Under the pieces are notes generated by a model that saw nothing but the letters and a program-made list of their open reading frames with translations, ran no database searches and was not told the origin of the DNA. A stretch of 64,000 nucleotides of DNA from Dyella acidiphila (GTDB lineage Bacteria; Pseudomonadota; Gammaproteobacteria; Xanthomonadales; Rhodanobacteraceae), in NCBI RefSeq assembly GCF_014863405.1, contig NZ_JACZZA010000001.1, positions 248,001 to 312,000 on the forward strand, given 5' to 3'. The translations under genes and the position numbers were made by a program. Of this stretch, positions 33,895 to 43,012 are shown in pieces (position 1 is the stretch's first letter; each line of letters begins with the position of its first letter).

Positions 33895-35439
33895 ATGGAT
33901 TCGTCAGCACGCCTGCATGGCAGGCAAGTCTTCGGCATCTTGTTCCTGGGATATTTCCTGTTCGTGCTTTATCCCATCCTGCGCGCCGACCGTCCCTGCA
34001 ACGACGATCTCGCACGCGCGCTCAACGGTGCCTATGCCTGGGATATCAATGGGCGGCCATTGACCACGCTGTTGATGAAGCTACTGGTACTGAAGCTGCC
34101 GTTTCTGGTCGATATCGCACCGTTGTCGCAGCTGCTGGCGATTGCCCTGCTGGCGCTGAGCGGTGTGTTGATCGCCAGGCGCTATGCCATCGCCTCGCCA
34201 TGGCTGGCCGCACTGCTGGCGTTGCCGCTGGGCGCCCAGCCGTTCTTCCTGCAAAGCCTGTCGTTCCGCTTCGACGCAGCGCCGATGGCCTTGTCCCTGC
34301 TGCTGGCGCTGCTGCCCGTCACGCTGTTCCCGCGCGGCCGGGCCGGCTTCTGGCTCGGCGCAGCCGCCCTGTTCGGCTGCCTGTGCAGCTACCAGCCGTC
34401 GTTCAATGTGTTTCTGTTGTTCGTGCTGCTGGACCTGCTGGTATGGCAGACCGAATCCGTACCGCCACGGCAGCTGGCGCTGCAGGCGCTGCGCTACTCC
34501 GGACAGGCGGTGCTGGCCTTGCTCGTCTATCAATGGAAGGTCGCGCCTACGGTGCGCGAATGGGTGCAGGAGCACAGCCATACGATCCACGGTCTTGGTC
34601 AGCTGTCGACGGTGCAGCACAACGCCAGGATGATGGGTGCCTATCTGCTCGACGCCATGCCGCACAGCTGGATGCATATCTTCCTGCCGATGTTGTTGCT
34701 GGCGGCGATCCTGCCGCTAGTCATCGGCCTGCGTTATGCGCTTGTCCCGGGCCGCCCATGGTGGCTCAGGCTCGGCATCATCGCTTTTGCGCTGCTGGTG
34801 CCGTGTGTCGCGCTGCTGTGCCTGGCCGGCCCGATGTTGCTGCTGGTCTCGCCGGTGCTGGCACCGCGAGTATTTTCCAGCGTAGGCGCCCTGATCAGCG
34901 CAAGCCTGATCAGCCTTTATGCGGCCAGCGGTGCCGGCAGCAAGACCTGGGCGACGTACCTCACGGCGACTTTTGCCGGCATCTGGGCGCTGGGCATGCT
35001 GACGTTTGCCGGCGTTTACGGCAGCGCACTCGCCGCCCAGCAGCACTATGAAGACCGCATTGCATCGCAATTGGCAAACGACCTTGCCGACCTCAAGGCC
35101 CGGCACGGCGTTAGCCAATTTCTGCTGGACGGCTCTGCCGGCTATTCGCCCTTGACCGCGCACGCCGCCGCGCAATTTCATCTGCTGGATACGCTGGTGC
35201 TGCCCTATCTGGAAGCCAGGGACTTCAACTCGCGCAACTTCATCCAGTACTACGGCATGGGCATGGACGAAGTCAGGCAGGACCCTGCCAACGATGCCAT
35301 GGCCGACCGCCTGCTTGCGGGCGCCTGCACACTGCCTGCGCTCGCCACCCGCAGCCGTTACAGCATGCGGGTGCTCGGCAACACGGCGGTGATCACGCTG
35401 CCCGGCGGCAAACCGACCGTTTGCAGCTCCTCGCCGTAG
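33895..35439 (+). CDS. GtrII-type membrane glucosyltransferase domain protein
   Basis: A 514-residue protein with about 10-11 TM helices. The early loop DRPCNDDLARALNGAYAW with the Asp-Asp pair, then DINGRPLTTLL, is typical of GtrII/Gtr-family glucosyltransferases that modify O-antigen or other lipid-linked glycans on the periplasmic side. There is a soluble C-terminal part (about 385-514). No gtrA/gtrB partners lie nearby, which such systems usually need for the lipid-linked glucose donor; they may be elsewhere. ATG 33895 has AAGAG upstream. Confidence 0.75.
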   Translation: MDSSARLHGRQVFGILFLGYFLFVLYPILRADRPCNDDLARALNGAYAWDINGRPLTTLLMKLLVLKLPFLVDIAPLSQLLAIALLALSGVLIARRYAIASPWLAALLALPLGAQPFFLQSLSFRFDAAPMALSLLLALLPVTLFPRGRAGFWLGAAALFGCLCSYQPSFNVFLLFVLLDLLVWQTESVPPRQLALQALRYSGQAVLALLVYQWKVAPTVREWVQEHSHTIHGLGQLSTVQHNARMMGAYLLDAMPHSWMHIFLPMLLLAAILPLVIGLRYALVPGRPWWLRLGIIAFALLVPCVALLCLAGPMLLLVSPVLAPRVFSSVGALISASLISLYAASGAGSKTWATYLTATFAGIWALGMLTFAGVYGSALAAQQHYEDRIASQLANDLADLKARHGVSQFLLDGSAGYSPLTAHAAAQFHLLDTLVLPYLEARDFNSRNFIQYYGMGMDEVRQDPANDAMADRLLAGACTLPALATRSRYSMRVLGNTAVITLPGGKPTVCSSSP

Positions 35440-35444
35440 TGCGC

Positions 35445-35465
35445 GTCCCCGACCAGGTCGGGGAC
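35445..35465. terminator. hairpin between convergent GtrII and tpx genes
   Basis: An 8-bp stem GTCCCCGA / TCGGGGAC with CCAGG loop, 6 bases after the GtrII stop and 12 before the tpx stop. No T-run. Confidence 0.4.
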
Positions 35466-35476
35466 GGCGATGCAGC

Positions 35477-35977
35477 TTAGGCCAGTGCCTGCAGGGCTGC
35501 GTCGTAATTCGGTTCGTGCGCGATTTCGCCCACCAATTCGGTGTGCAGCACCTTGTCGTGCTCATCCAGCACTACCACCGCGCGCGCGGCAAGTCCGTTC
35601 ATCGGGCCGTTGGCGATGGCCACGCCGTAGTGCTTGAGGAAATCGTGGCCGCGCATGGTCGACAGCATGACGACATGGTCGAGGCCTTCGGCGCCGCAGA
35701 AACGCGCCTGCGCAAACGGCAGGTCGGCGGAAATGCACAGCACCAGGGTGTTGTCGAGCGTACCGGCCTTTTCGTTGAACTTGCGCACGGAGGTGGCGCA
35801 GGTCGGCGTGTCCACGCTGGGGAAAATGTTTAGCACTTTGCGCTTGCCGCCGAAGCTGGCCAGCGTCTTGTCGGAGAGATCTTTCGCGACGAGGCTGAAA
35901 CTCGGCGCACCGGCGCCGACCGACGGCAACTGGCCGTCGACCTGGATCGGATTGCCTTTGAGGGTGACCTGGGACAT
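35477..35977 (-). CDS. tpx: thiol peroxidase (atypical 2-Cys peroxiredoxin)
   Basis: A 166-residue Tpx. Peroxidatic Cys60 lies in [11 protein letters not shown], and resolving Cys94 in ARFCGAEG, the spacing typical of Tpx. It removes H2O2 and alkyl peroxides with thioredoxin. N-terminus [11 protein letters not shown] is the family norm, so the ATG at 35977 is chosen over an upstream frame. Stand-alone gene next to the aromatic degradation block. Confidence 0.96.
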   Translation of the reverse strand: MSQVTLKGNPIQVDGQLPSVGAGAPSFSLVAKDLSDKTLASFGGKRKVLNIFPSVDTPTCATSVRKFNEKAGTLDNTLVLCISADLPFAQARFCGAEGLDHVVMLSTMRGHDFLKHYGVAIANGPMNGLAARAVVVLDEHDKVLHTELVGEIAHEPNYDAALQALA

Positions 35978-36063
35978 GGGGAACTCCTGGCGACGATGAG
36001 TGAGGAATCGCCCGAAGATAGCGCCGATGTCCCGACGCGTCACCTCTTCACATCACGTACGCC

Positions 36064-37047
36064 TTATTTCAACGGCGCAATGACTTGCTCGATGGCGCCG
36101 AAGATCGAGGCGCCATCCCGGTCGGTGATCTCGATGCGCAGGCTGTCGCCGAACTTCAGGAATGGCGTGCTCGGCTTGCCGTCGCGCAGCGCTTCCACCG
36201 TACGCTGTTCCGCCAGGCAGGAAGCACCCTTGCCGGTGTCTTCGTTGGCGATGGTGCCGGAGCCGACGATGGTGCCGGCAGTCAGCGGGCGCGTCTTGGC
36301 CGCGTGCGCCACCAGCTGCGCGAAGTTGAACTGCATGTCGACGCCGCATTCGGCTTCGCCGAACCACTTGCCGTTGAGCCAGGTGCGCATCGGCAGATGC
36401 AGCTTTTCGTCCTGCCAGGCGTCGCCCAGTTCATCCGGCGTCACCAGCACCGGCGACAGCGCCGAGCGCGGCTTGGATTGCAGGAAGCCGAAGCCCTTGG
36501 CCAGCTCCCCCGGAATCAGGCCGCGCAGGCTCACGTCGTTGACCAGGCCGACCAGCTGGATATGGCCGGCCGCCTGTGCCGGCGTCACCGCCATCGGCAC
36601 ATCGTCGGTCACCACCACCACCTCGGCTTCCAGATCGATGCCGTACTCTTCGCTCGGCACCACCACCGGATCGCGCGGCCCCAGAAAACCAGCACTCACC
36701 GCCTGGTACATCAGCGGATCGACGTAGAAGGATTCCGGCACTTCTGCCCCGCGTGCACGGCGCACGCGCGCCACGTGCGGCAGGTAGGCGCTGCCGTCGA
36801 CGAATTCATAGGCACGCGGCAGCGGCGAGGCCAGTGCGGTCATGTCCAGCGCGAACGCAGCCGCGGCCTTGCCGTGGTTGAGTTCGTCGTAAAGCGCATT
36901 CAGGCGCGGCGCGGTGTTGGACCAGTCGTCCAGCGCGGCCTGCAAGGTTGCGGCGATGCCGGCAGCCTTCACCGCCTGCGTGAGATCGCGGCTTACCACG
37001 ATCAAGGTACCGTCGCGACCGCCTTCCTTCAGACTGCCCAGTTTCAT
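36064..37047 (-). CDS. fumarylacetoacetate hydrolase family protein (probable fumarylacetoacetase)
   Basis: A 327-residue FAH-family enzyme. Metal and catalytic blocks are seen: EYGIDLEAEVVVVTDD with acidic ligands, VGLVNDVSLRGLI, FLQSKPRSAL and GTIVGSGTIANED. It is probably the last step of tyrosine breakdown (fumarylacetoacetate to fumarate and acetoacetate), since hmgA and hpd precede it on the same strand. It is shorter than the 420-residue eukaryote-type FAH, matching the bacterial short form. No maleylacetoacetate isomerase gene is in the cluster. Confidence 0.85.
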   Translation of the reverse strand: MKLGSLKEGGRDGTLIVVSRDLTQAVKAAGIAATLQAALDDWSNTAPRLNALYDELNHGKAAAAFALDMTALASPLPRAYEFVDGSAYLPHVARVRRARGAEVPESFYVDPLMYQAVSAGFLGPRDPVVVPSEEYGIDLEAEVVVVTDDVPMAVTPAQAAGHIQLVGLVNDVSLRGLIPGELAKGFGFLQSKPRSALSPVLVTPDELGDAWQDEKLHLPMRTWLNGKWFGEAECGVDMQFNFAQLVAHAAKTRPLTAGTIVGSGTIANEDTGKGASCLAEQRTVEALRDGKPSTPFLKFGDSLRIEITDRDGASIFGAIEQVIAPLK

Positions 37048-37130
37048 GCATTCACTCCGTCGGCTGCGCGCATGGGCAGCCGTTGCAACGTTGATTGACG
37101 GTGCGCGCCACGCGCAACCGGCCGGCCATT

Positions 37131-38429
37131 TTACGCGCGCTTCGGATCGAAGTGCTTGGCGATGCCCTGCCAGCACTTGTAGTAATCGTGCTGCAGCTGC
37201 GGTGCGTCGATCGCCTGTCGCGTGGGATGGATCACCTTGCGCGTCTCGAACATGAAGGCCATGGTGCCGGTGAGATGATCCGGCTTGCTCACGTCGGCCG
37301 CGCTGGCTTTCTCGAAACTGGCCGCATCCGGACCGTGGCCGCTCATGCAGTTGTGCAGGCTGGCACCGCCCGGCGCGAAGCCGCCGGCCTTGGCGTCGTA
37401 CACGCCTTCGATCAGGCCCATGAATTCGCTGGCGACATTGCGATGGAAATACGGCGGCCGGAAGGTGTGTTCAGCCACCAGCCAGCGCGGCGGGAAGATC
37501 ACGAAATCCACGTTCGCCGTGCCATGCGTATCGCTGGGCGAGGTCAGCACGGTGAAGATCGAGGGATCGGGATGATCCACGCTGATCGAACCCACGGTGT
37601 TGAACAAGGTGAGATCGTATTTGTAGGGCGCGTAGTTGCCGTGCCAGGCCACCACGTCGAGCGGCGAATGATCGATGCGCGCAGTCCACAGGTTGCCCTG
37701 GAATTTGGCGATCAATTCGAAATCGCCCTCGACATCTTCGTAGGCGGCGTGCGGGGTAAGGAAATCGCGCGGCAGCGCCATCGAGTTGGCGCCGATCGGG
37801 CCAAGGTCCGGCAGGCGCAGCAGGCTGCCGAAATTCTCCGCCACATAGCCGCGCGCGTCGCCGTCGATCAACTCCACCCGAAAACGCACGCCGCGCGGAA
37901 TCACCGCAATCTCCAGCGGCTTGATCTCCAGCACGCCCAGCTCGGTGCACAGGCGCAGGCGCCCCTGCTGCGGCACGATCAGCAGCTCGCCGTCGGCGTC
38001 GTAGAAGAAGCGGCCTTCCATCGAACGATTGGCGACGTAGACATGCATGCCGCAGCCGGCCTGCTCGGCCGCGCCGCCATTGCCGGCCAGGGTGACCAGG
38101 CCGTCGACGAAATCGGTGGGCGTGCCCGGCATCGGCCACGGATCCCAGCGCAGCTGGTTCGGCGTCGGCGGGGTTTCGTCGAAGCGATTGTGGAAGCTTG
38201 CATGCGCATGCGGCTCGAACGGCCGGTGCATCGCCGCCGGACGGATGCGATACAGCCAGCTGCGGCGATTGCTATGCCGCGGCGCGGTGAACGCGCTGCC
38301 GGACAATTGTTCCGCATACAGGCCGTGCGCCACGCGCTGCGGCGAATTCTGGCCGGTGGGCAGAATGCCGCTGATCGCTTCGCTGGCGAATTCGTTGCCG
38401 AAGCCGGATTGGTAGCCGTTCGATTGCAT
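37131..38429 (-). CDS. hmgA: homogentisate 1,2-dioxygenase
   Basis: A 432-residue non-haem iron ring-opening dioxygenase producing maleylacetoacetate. The typical start [13 protein letters not shown] is present; iron-ligand regions include [29 protein letters not shown] and the His near [10 protein letters not shown]. Start ATG 38429 gives the normal length. It lies between hpd (170 bases upstream) and the FAH-family gene (83 bases downstream), so all three form the homogentisate route. Confidence 0.97.
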   Translation of the reverse strand: MQSNGYQSGFGNEFASEAISGILPTGQNSPQRVAHGLYAEQLSGSAFTAPRHSNRRSWLYRIRPAAMHRPFEPHAHASFHNRFDETPPTPNQLRWDPWPMPGTPTDFVDGLVTLAGNGGAAEQAGCGMHVYVANRSMEGRFFYDADGELLIVPQQGRLRLCTELGVLEIKPLEIAVIPRGVRFRVELIDGDARGYVAENFGSLLRLPDLGPIGANSMALPRDFLTPHAAYEDVEGDFELIAKFQGNLWTARIDHSPLDVVAWHGNYAPYKYDLTLFNTVGSISVDHPDPSIFTVLTSPSDTHGTANVDFVIFPPRWLVAEHTFRPPYFHRNVASEFMGLIEGVYDAKAGGFAPGGASLHNCMSGHGPDAASFEKASAADVSKPDHLTGTMAFMFETRKVIHPTRQAIDAPQLQHDYYKCWQGIAKHFDPKRA

Positions 38430-38600
38430 GGAAGGTTTCACTCTTGCCTGCCGGTACGCCCTCGCCCAGCCGCGGGCGAGCTGGGGTGAGGGGGCCAATC
38501 TTGCGTTGAACAGAAGTCGGAGCGTGGTTCCAACTGCAGCGAGGGGCAAGTCTCAGCCCCTCATTCCGCCCCTCTCCCCAGGGGGAAGAGGGAGAACAGA
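38430..38600. repeat. intergenic hairpins between hpd and hmgA
   Basis: Two GC-rich inverted repeats lie here: one around 38459-38492 (CCCTC and CCCAGC arms against GCTGGG and GAGGG) and one around 38571-38591 (CCTCTCCCC against GGGGGAAGAGG). They look like dispersed intergenic repeats common in Xanthomonadales and could weaken read-through from hpd to hmgA. Confidence 0.4.
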
Positions 38601-39695
38601 TCACAGCACGCCGCGCTTCATCTGGTCGCGCTCGATCGACTCGAACAGCGCCTGGAAGTTGCCTTCGCCAAAACCTTCGTTGCCCTTGCGCTGGATGATC
38701 TCGAAGAAGATCGGGCCGATATTGTTCTGGGTGAAGATCTGCAGCAGCTTGCGTTGCTTGGTTTCCGGATCCGCATCGATCAGGATCTTGTTCTTGGTCA
38801 GGCGCGGCACGTCTTCGCCGTGGTTGGGAATGCGCTGGTCGATCACGTCGAAATAGGTCTCGGGCGTATCCAGAAATTCCACGCCCCGCTCGCGCATTGC
38901 TTCCACCGTGTCGTAGATGTTGTCGGTGAAGCAGGCGATGTGCTGGATGCCTTCGCCGTGATAGGCGTCGAGGTATTCGTTGATCTGGCTCTTCGGATCG
39001 CTCGATTCGTTGAGCGGGATGCGCACGATGCCGTCCGGCGCGGTCATCGCCTTCGACACCAGGCCGGTCTTGGCGCCCTTGATGTCGAAGTAGCGGATCT
39101 CGCGGAAGTTGAACAGGCGCTCGTAGTAATCGGACCACTTCTGCATATTGCCGAAGTAGAGATTGTGCGTGAGATGGTCGATGAAGGTGAGGCCGAAGCC
39201 GGCCGGGTTCTGCTCGGCGCCCGACACCGGCACATAGTCGCCGTCGTAGACGTTGCCGGCGCTGCCGTAGCGGTCCACCAGATACAGCATGCAGTCGCCG
39301 ATGCCCTTCACCACCGGCGCATCCACCGCCTTGCTGTCGGCCTTGTCGATCGATGCTTCGCCGCCATTGCCCAGCACCGTCTTCAGCACCTCGTCGGCCG
39401 GCTTCTTGAAGCGGATCGCGAAGCCGCAGGCGCAAGGGCCGTGCTTGGCGGCGAAGTCGGCGGCAAACGAGGCCGGATCTTCGTTGACCAGGAAGTTCAC
39501 GCCGCCCTGGCGGTACACCGTCAGCGGCCGGCTCTTGTGCTTGAGCACGGCGCTGAAACCCATGTTCTTGAACAGCGCGTGCAGTTCGCCACCACGGCCG
39601 GCCGGTGCGGCAAACTCGACGAACTCGAAGCCATCGATACCCATCGGGTTTTCGAAGGTGGTGACCTGCATGCCGAGATTGGGCTGGGCGTTCAT
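38601..39695 (-). CDS. hpd: 4-hydroxyphenylpyruvate dioxygenase
   Basis: A 364-residue Fe(II) enzyme converting 4-hydroxyphenylpyruvate to homogentisate. Two VOC-type domains; iron ligands are His in FIDHLTHN, His in GIQHIACFTDN and Glu in IGPIFFEIIQRKG. GFGEGNF marks the C-terminal gating helix. A strong AGGAGAG precedes ATG 39695. Divergent from a MarR regulator, with a matching operator in between, so it is likely induced by tyrosine-derived compounds. Confidence 0.97.
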   Translation of the reverse strand: MNAQPNLGMQVTTFENPMGIDGFEFVEFAAPAGRGGELHALFKNMGFSAVLKHKSRPLTVYRQGGVNFLVNEDPASFAADFAAKHGPCACGFAIRFKKPADEVLKTVLGNGGEASIDKADSKAVDAPVVKGIGDCMLYLVDRYGSAGNVYDGDYVPVSGAEQNPAGFGLTFIDHLTHNLYFGNMQKWSDYYERLFNFREIRYFDIKGAKTGLVSKAMTAPDGIVRIPLNESSDPKSQINEYLDAYHGEGIQHIACFTDNIYDTVEAMRERGVEFLDTPETYFDVIDQRIPNHGEDVPRLTKNKILIDADPETKQRKLLQIFTQNNIGPIFFEIIQRKGNEGFGEGNFQALFESIERDQMKRGVL

Positions 39696-39772
39696 GGCGC
39701 TCTCCTGACTTGAGTCCGATGCGCGACGGCGGCCACGGCAGCGTGCCACCATCGAGATAAGACCCACGTTAT

Positions 39773-39788
39773 AGTTACATTTGAAACT
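39773..39788. promoter_or_regulatory. MarR-type operator between hpd and marR gene
   Basis: AGTTACAT joined to TTGAAACT forms an imperfect 16-bp palindrome (6 of 8 positions per arm). It lies 23 bases before the regulator ATG and 78 bases before hpd. The position fits repression of both genes by the MarR protein. Confidence 0.5.
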
Positions 39789-39810
39789 AATAGCAAGGAA
39801 CAATGCCGCA

Positions 39811-40284
39811 ATGTCAAATCCGCGTAAGCCAGCCCCTGCCGGAGCCGAGCATGCCCCCCTGGAACTGGAACATTTCCTGCCTTACCGGCTGTCGATTCTT
39901 TCCAACACGGTGAGCCAGGCGATCGCGGACGATTACCAGCGCAAATACGACCTCGGCATGACCGAATGGCGGGTGATGGCGGTACTGGCGCGCTTCCACG
40001 GCCTGTCGGCCCGCGAGGTGGCCGAGCGCACGGCGATGGACAAGGTGGCGGTGAGCCGCGCCCTGGCCCGGCTGGTGGAAGCCGGGCGCGTGCATCGCGA
40101 TACCCACGACGGCGACAAGCGCCGCTCGGTGCTGAGCCTTACCGAGGCCGGCTGGCTGATCCATGACGACGTGGCGCCGATGGCCCGTGCCCGCGAGCGC
40201 GAAGTGCTGCAGAAGCTCGATCCCGACGAGCAGCAGTGGCTGACGCGGATTCTCGACAAGCTGCAGCCGGTGGCACAGAAATAA
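39811..40284 (+). CDS. MarR-family regulator, probable repressor of homogentisate pathway
   Basis: A 157-residue MarR protein: helices around LSILSNTVSQAIADDYQRKY, winged helix with LSAREVAERTAMDKVAVSRALARLV and wing DTHDGDKRRSV. Location opposite hpd suggests it controls tyrosine breakdown, as HmgR/HpdA-like regulators do in other bacteria. AAGGAA lies 10 bases before ATG 39811; an in-frame TTG ten codons earlier would overlap the operator and is less likely. Confidence 0.82.
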   Translation: MSNPRKPAPAGAEHAPLELEHFLPYRLSILSNTVSQAIADDYQRKYDLGMTEWRVMAVLARFHGLSAREVAERTAMDKVAVSRALARLVEAGRVHRDTHDGDKRRSVLSLTEAGWLIHDDVAPMARAREREVLQKLDPDEQQWLTRILDKLQPVAQK

Positions 40285-40320
40285 GCGGGCGGCGCAGCGC
40301 GCCGTCCGCGGGTCCGGCGT

Positions 40321-41829
40321 TTACTTCACGCCGTGCATCAGGCGATTAACCAGCGGCGACAGCAGCAGCAACAGCACGCCCGAACCGGCCAGCACGTAGA
40401 AGCAGAAGGTGAAGCCGCTCAGCGCGGAGGCGGCGGTCATGCCGGTGGCGCCGCTGATATGCGAAGCCAGCATGCCCGACAGGTTGCCGCCCAGCGCCGT
40501 GGACAGGAACCAGCCGCCCAGCCCTAGCCCGACCAGCCGCGGCGGCGCCAGCTTGGTCACCATCGACAAGCCGATCGGCGACAGACACAGCTCGCCCACC
40601 GACTGGAACAGGTAGCACATCGCCAGCGGCCAGAACGGAATCAGGCCGTGGCTGTCCAGCAGATGCGCCAGCGCGTAGATCAGGCTGAGAAAGCCAATGC
40701 CGTTGAAGACCAGGCCCAGGCCGAACTTGCGCGGAATCGACGGCTCCTTGTGCCGCTTGGCCAGCCAGCCCCAGGCAAAGGCGGTGACCGGCGCCAGCGC
40801 CACCACCCACAGCGGCGTCATCGACTGGAACCAGCCCACCGGAAACTGCCAGCCGCCGAACATCTGCCGGTCGACCAGGTTTTCCGCCAGAAAATTGAAG
40901 GTGGTGCCGAACAGGTAATAGAACACCCAGAACAACACGTTGAAGGCGAAGATGATCAGCATGGCGATCACCCGGTCCAACTGCACGCGATCGTGACGCA
41001 TCGCTTCGGCGACCAGCACCACCACCATGCCCACGAACAGCACGGCCATCACCCACTGCAGGCCGACCGCGCCCAGCCTGGACAGCAGCAGGTAGGTCAC
41101 CGGCACCGCGATCACCACGCCCACCACCACCGCCAGTACGCGCAGGCGGCTTTCATTGCCGGGCGCCGGGCGCCCCACGCCGCGCAGGCCGCGCCGGCCG
41201 AACCAGAACCACAGCAGGCTCAGCAGCATGCCCACGCCCGCGGCGGCGAACACGATGCGGAAATTCTGCTGCATCGGCGTATTCGTGTAGTAGCTGGCCA
41301 GCCAGCCGGTGATCAGCGGGGCCAGGAACGCGCCGCAGTTGATGCCCATGTAGAACAGCGTGAAGCCGCGGTCGCGGCGCTCGTCGCCCGGCGCGTACAG
41401 CTGCCCCACCATCGAGGAAATATTCGGCTTGAACAGCGCATCGCCGACGATCACCATCGCCAGGCCGAACAACAAGGCTTCGCGGCTTGGAATCATCAGC
41501 ACGAACAGGCCGGCGGCCATCACCACCGCGCCGATCAGGATCGACCGCTGGTAGCCGATGATCTTGTCCGCCACGTAGCCGCCGAACACGCCGAAGGCAA
41601 ACGCCAGCGCCACGTAGGCGCCGAAGATGCTGCTGGCCCAGCCCTGCCCGGCGGGATCGCCGTGGTAGAACTGCGCCACCGCGTACAGCGCCAGCGCCCA
41701 GCTCAGGCTGTAGTAGGCGAAGCGCTCCCAGAACTCGGTCATGAACAGCATCCACAAGGGGCGTGGATGGCCCAGCACTTGCGGGAAGTCGGGCGTCGCG
41801 ACGACGCCGGCAGTGGAACTCTGGCTCAC
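40321..41829 (-). CDS. POT-family proton-dependent oligopeptide transporter
   Basis: A 502-residue MFS transporter with about 14 TM helices. The proton-coupling signature EFWERFAYY is at about residue 32-40, and the second family motif FTLFYMGINCGAFLAP is present. It imports di- or tripeptides. Start is GTG with AAGGGGG upstream. It sits between the tyrosine pathway regulator and kynA, fitting a theme of amino acid uptake and breakdown. Confidence 0.92.
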   Translation of the reverse strand: MSQSSTAGVVATPDFPQVLGHPRPLWMLFMTEFWERFAYYSLSWALALYAVAQFYHGDPAGQGWASSIFGAYVALAFAFGVFGGYVADKIIGYQRSILIGAVVMAAGLFVLMIPSREALLFGLAMVIVGDALFKPNISSMVGQLYAPGDERRDRGFTLFYMGINCGAFLAPLITGWLASYYTNTPMQQNFRIVFAAAGVGMLLSLLWFWFGRRGLRGVGRPAPGNESRLRVLAVVVGVVIAVPVTYLLLSRLGAVGLQWVMAVLFVGMVVVLVAEAMRHDRVQLDRVIAMLIIFAFNVLFWVFYYLFGTTFNFLAENLVDRQMFGGWQFPVGWFQSMTPLWVVALAPVTAFAWGWLAKRHKEPSIPRKFGLGLVFNGIGFLSLIYALAHLLDSHGLIPFWPLAMCYLFQSVGELCLSPIGLSMVTKLAPPRLVGLGLGGWFLSTALGGNLSGMLASHISGATGMTAASALSGFTFCFYVLAGSGVLLLLLSPLVNRLMHGVK

Positions 41830-41910
41830 GAAGGCCCCCTTGGACAGTAGACCGGACAGATGTAACGAGCCGGATAGGTTGCAGTCAAATGCAGTGCGGC
41901 AAAGCTCCGT

Positions 41911-41942
41911 GCCGTCATTCCGGCGAAGGCCGGAATGACGGC
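41911..41942. repeat. GCCGTCATTCCGGC-type inverted repeat
   Basis: A perfect 14-bp stem with GAAG loop in the gap between kynA and the transporter gene. It belongs to the GTCATYCCGGC hairpin class; a second copy is at 45096-45121 and part of one occurs at about 5270-5310. It also may terminate kynA mRNA. Confidence 0.7.
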
Positions 41943-41952
41943 GGGGCGATGA

Positions 41953-42801
41953 TCAGCTGCCAAGCACGGTGCGCACATCCAGCAATTCGGGGAAGAACTC
42001 CAGTTCCAGCGCCTTCTTGAGGAAGGCCACGCCGGAGGAACCACCCGTGCCGCGCCGGTGTCCGATGATCCGCTCCACCGTTTTCATATGGCGGAAACGC
42101 CAAAGCTGGAAACTCTCCTCCACGTCCACCAGCTGTTCGCACATGTGGTACTCCGGCCAGAACTCCGCCCGCCCTTCGTAGATGCGCTTGAACACCGGCA
42201 GCAATTCCTCGTGGCGCTGATACGCCTCGCTCCAGTTGCGCTCCACGCGCGCCGCCGGCACCGCATGCCCCCGGCGCGCCAGGTAGCGCAGGAATTCGTC
42301 GTACAGGCCGGGCGCTTCCAGCACCTCGCGCAACTGCGCCTGTGCGGCCGGGTCGCAATCGAACACCTGGAGCATCTGCGCGTTCTTGTTGCCCAGCATG
42401 AATTCGATAATGCGGTACTGCAGCGACTGGAAGCCGGACGACGAGCCCAGCGCGTCGCGAAAGCCCAGGTATTCCGATGGCGTCAGCGTCTCCAGCACGC
42501 CCCACTGCTCGAACAGCTGCCGCTGCACCTGCTTCACCCGCGCAAGAATTTTCAGGCAGGCATCCAGGTCGTCGGCGCGCAGGCGCGCGATCGCCAGCTT
42601 CAGCTCGTGGATGATCAGCTTCATCCACAGCTCGGCCACCTGGTGCTGCACGATGAACAGCATTTCGTCGTGGTGCGGCGGTGCGCTGACCGGCTGCTGG
42701 GCGCTCAGCAGCTGGTCCAGCCGCAGGTAGCCGCCGTAGGTCATCCGGCCGTTCAGGTCGAGCTGGATGCCGGCCTCGAGGTCGCGCTGGTTATCCGTCA
42801 T
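41953..42801 (-). CDS. kynA: tryptophan 2,3-dioxygenase
   Basis: A 282-residue haem enzyme opening the indole ring of tryptophan to N-formylkynurenine. Family blocks are [32 protein letters not shown] with the distal His, and [23 protein letters not shown], which carries the proximal haem His and substrate loop. Length and start are standard. kynB and kynU are not in the window. It is a catabolic counterpart to trpEGDC found 35-40 kb away. Confidence 0.96.
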   Translation of the reverse strand: MTDNQRDLEAGIQLDLNGRMTYGGYLRLDQLLSAQQPVSAPPHHDEMLFIVQHQVAELWMKLIIHELKLAIARLRADDLDACLKILARVKQVQRQLFEQWGVLETLTPSEYLGFRDALGSSSGFQSLQYRIIEFMLGNKNAQMLQVFDCDPAAQAQLREVLEAPGLYDEFLRYLARRGHAVPAARVERNWSEAYQRHEELLPVFKRIYEGRAEFWPEYHMCEQLVDVEESFQLWRFRHMKTVERIIGHRRGTGGSSGVAFLKKALELEFFPELLDVRTVLGS

Positions 42802-43012
42802 GGTGCCCGCAAACCCGCAAAAAGACGCATGTTAACCGGTCCGGGGAGCCCCCACGTACGGGCTCGCATGCTGCGGTGTGCCTTGCAGCGCAACATGGCT
42901 GCCTGCTATCAAATGCGGTCTTGTCTGGGACTTTTCCTTTGCGCCAGGCCCCACTGGATGGGCCTCGCCTCCCCCGCAGAGATCTTTTCCTTACCCCACC
43001 CGGGAGCGAGTC

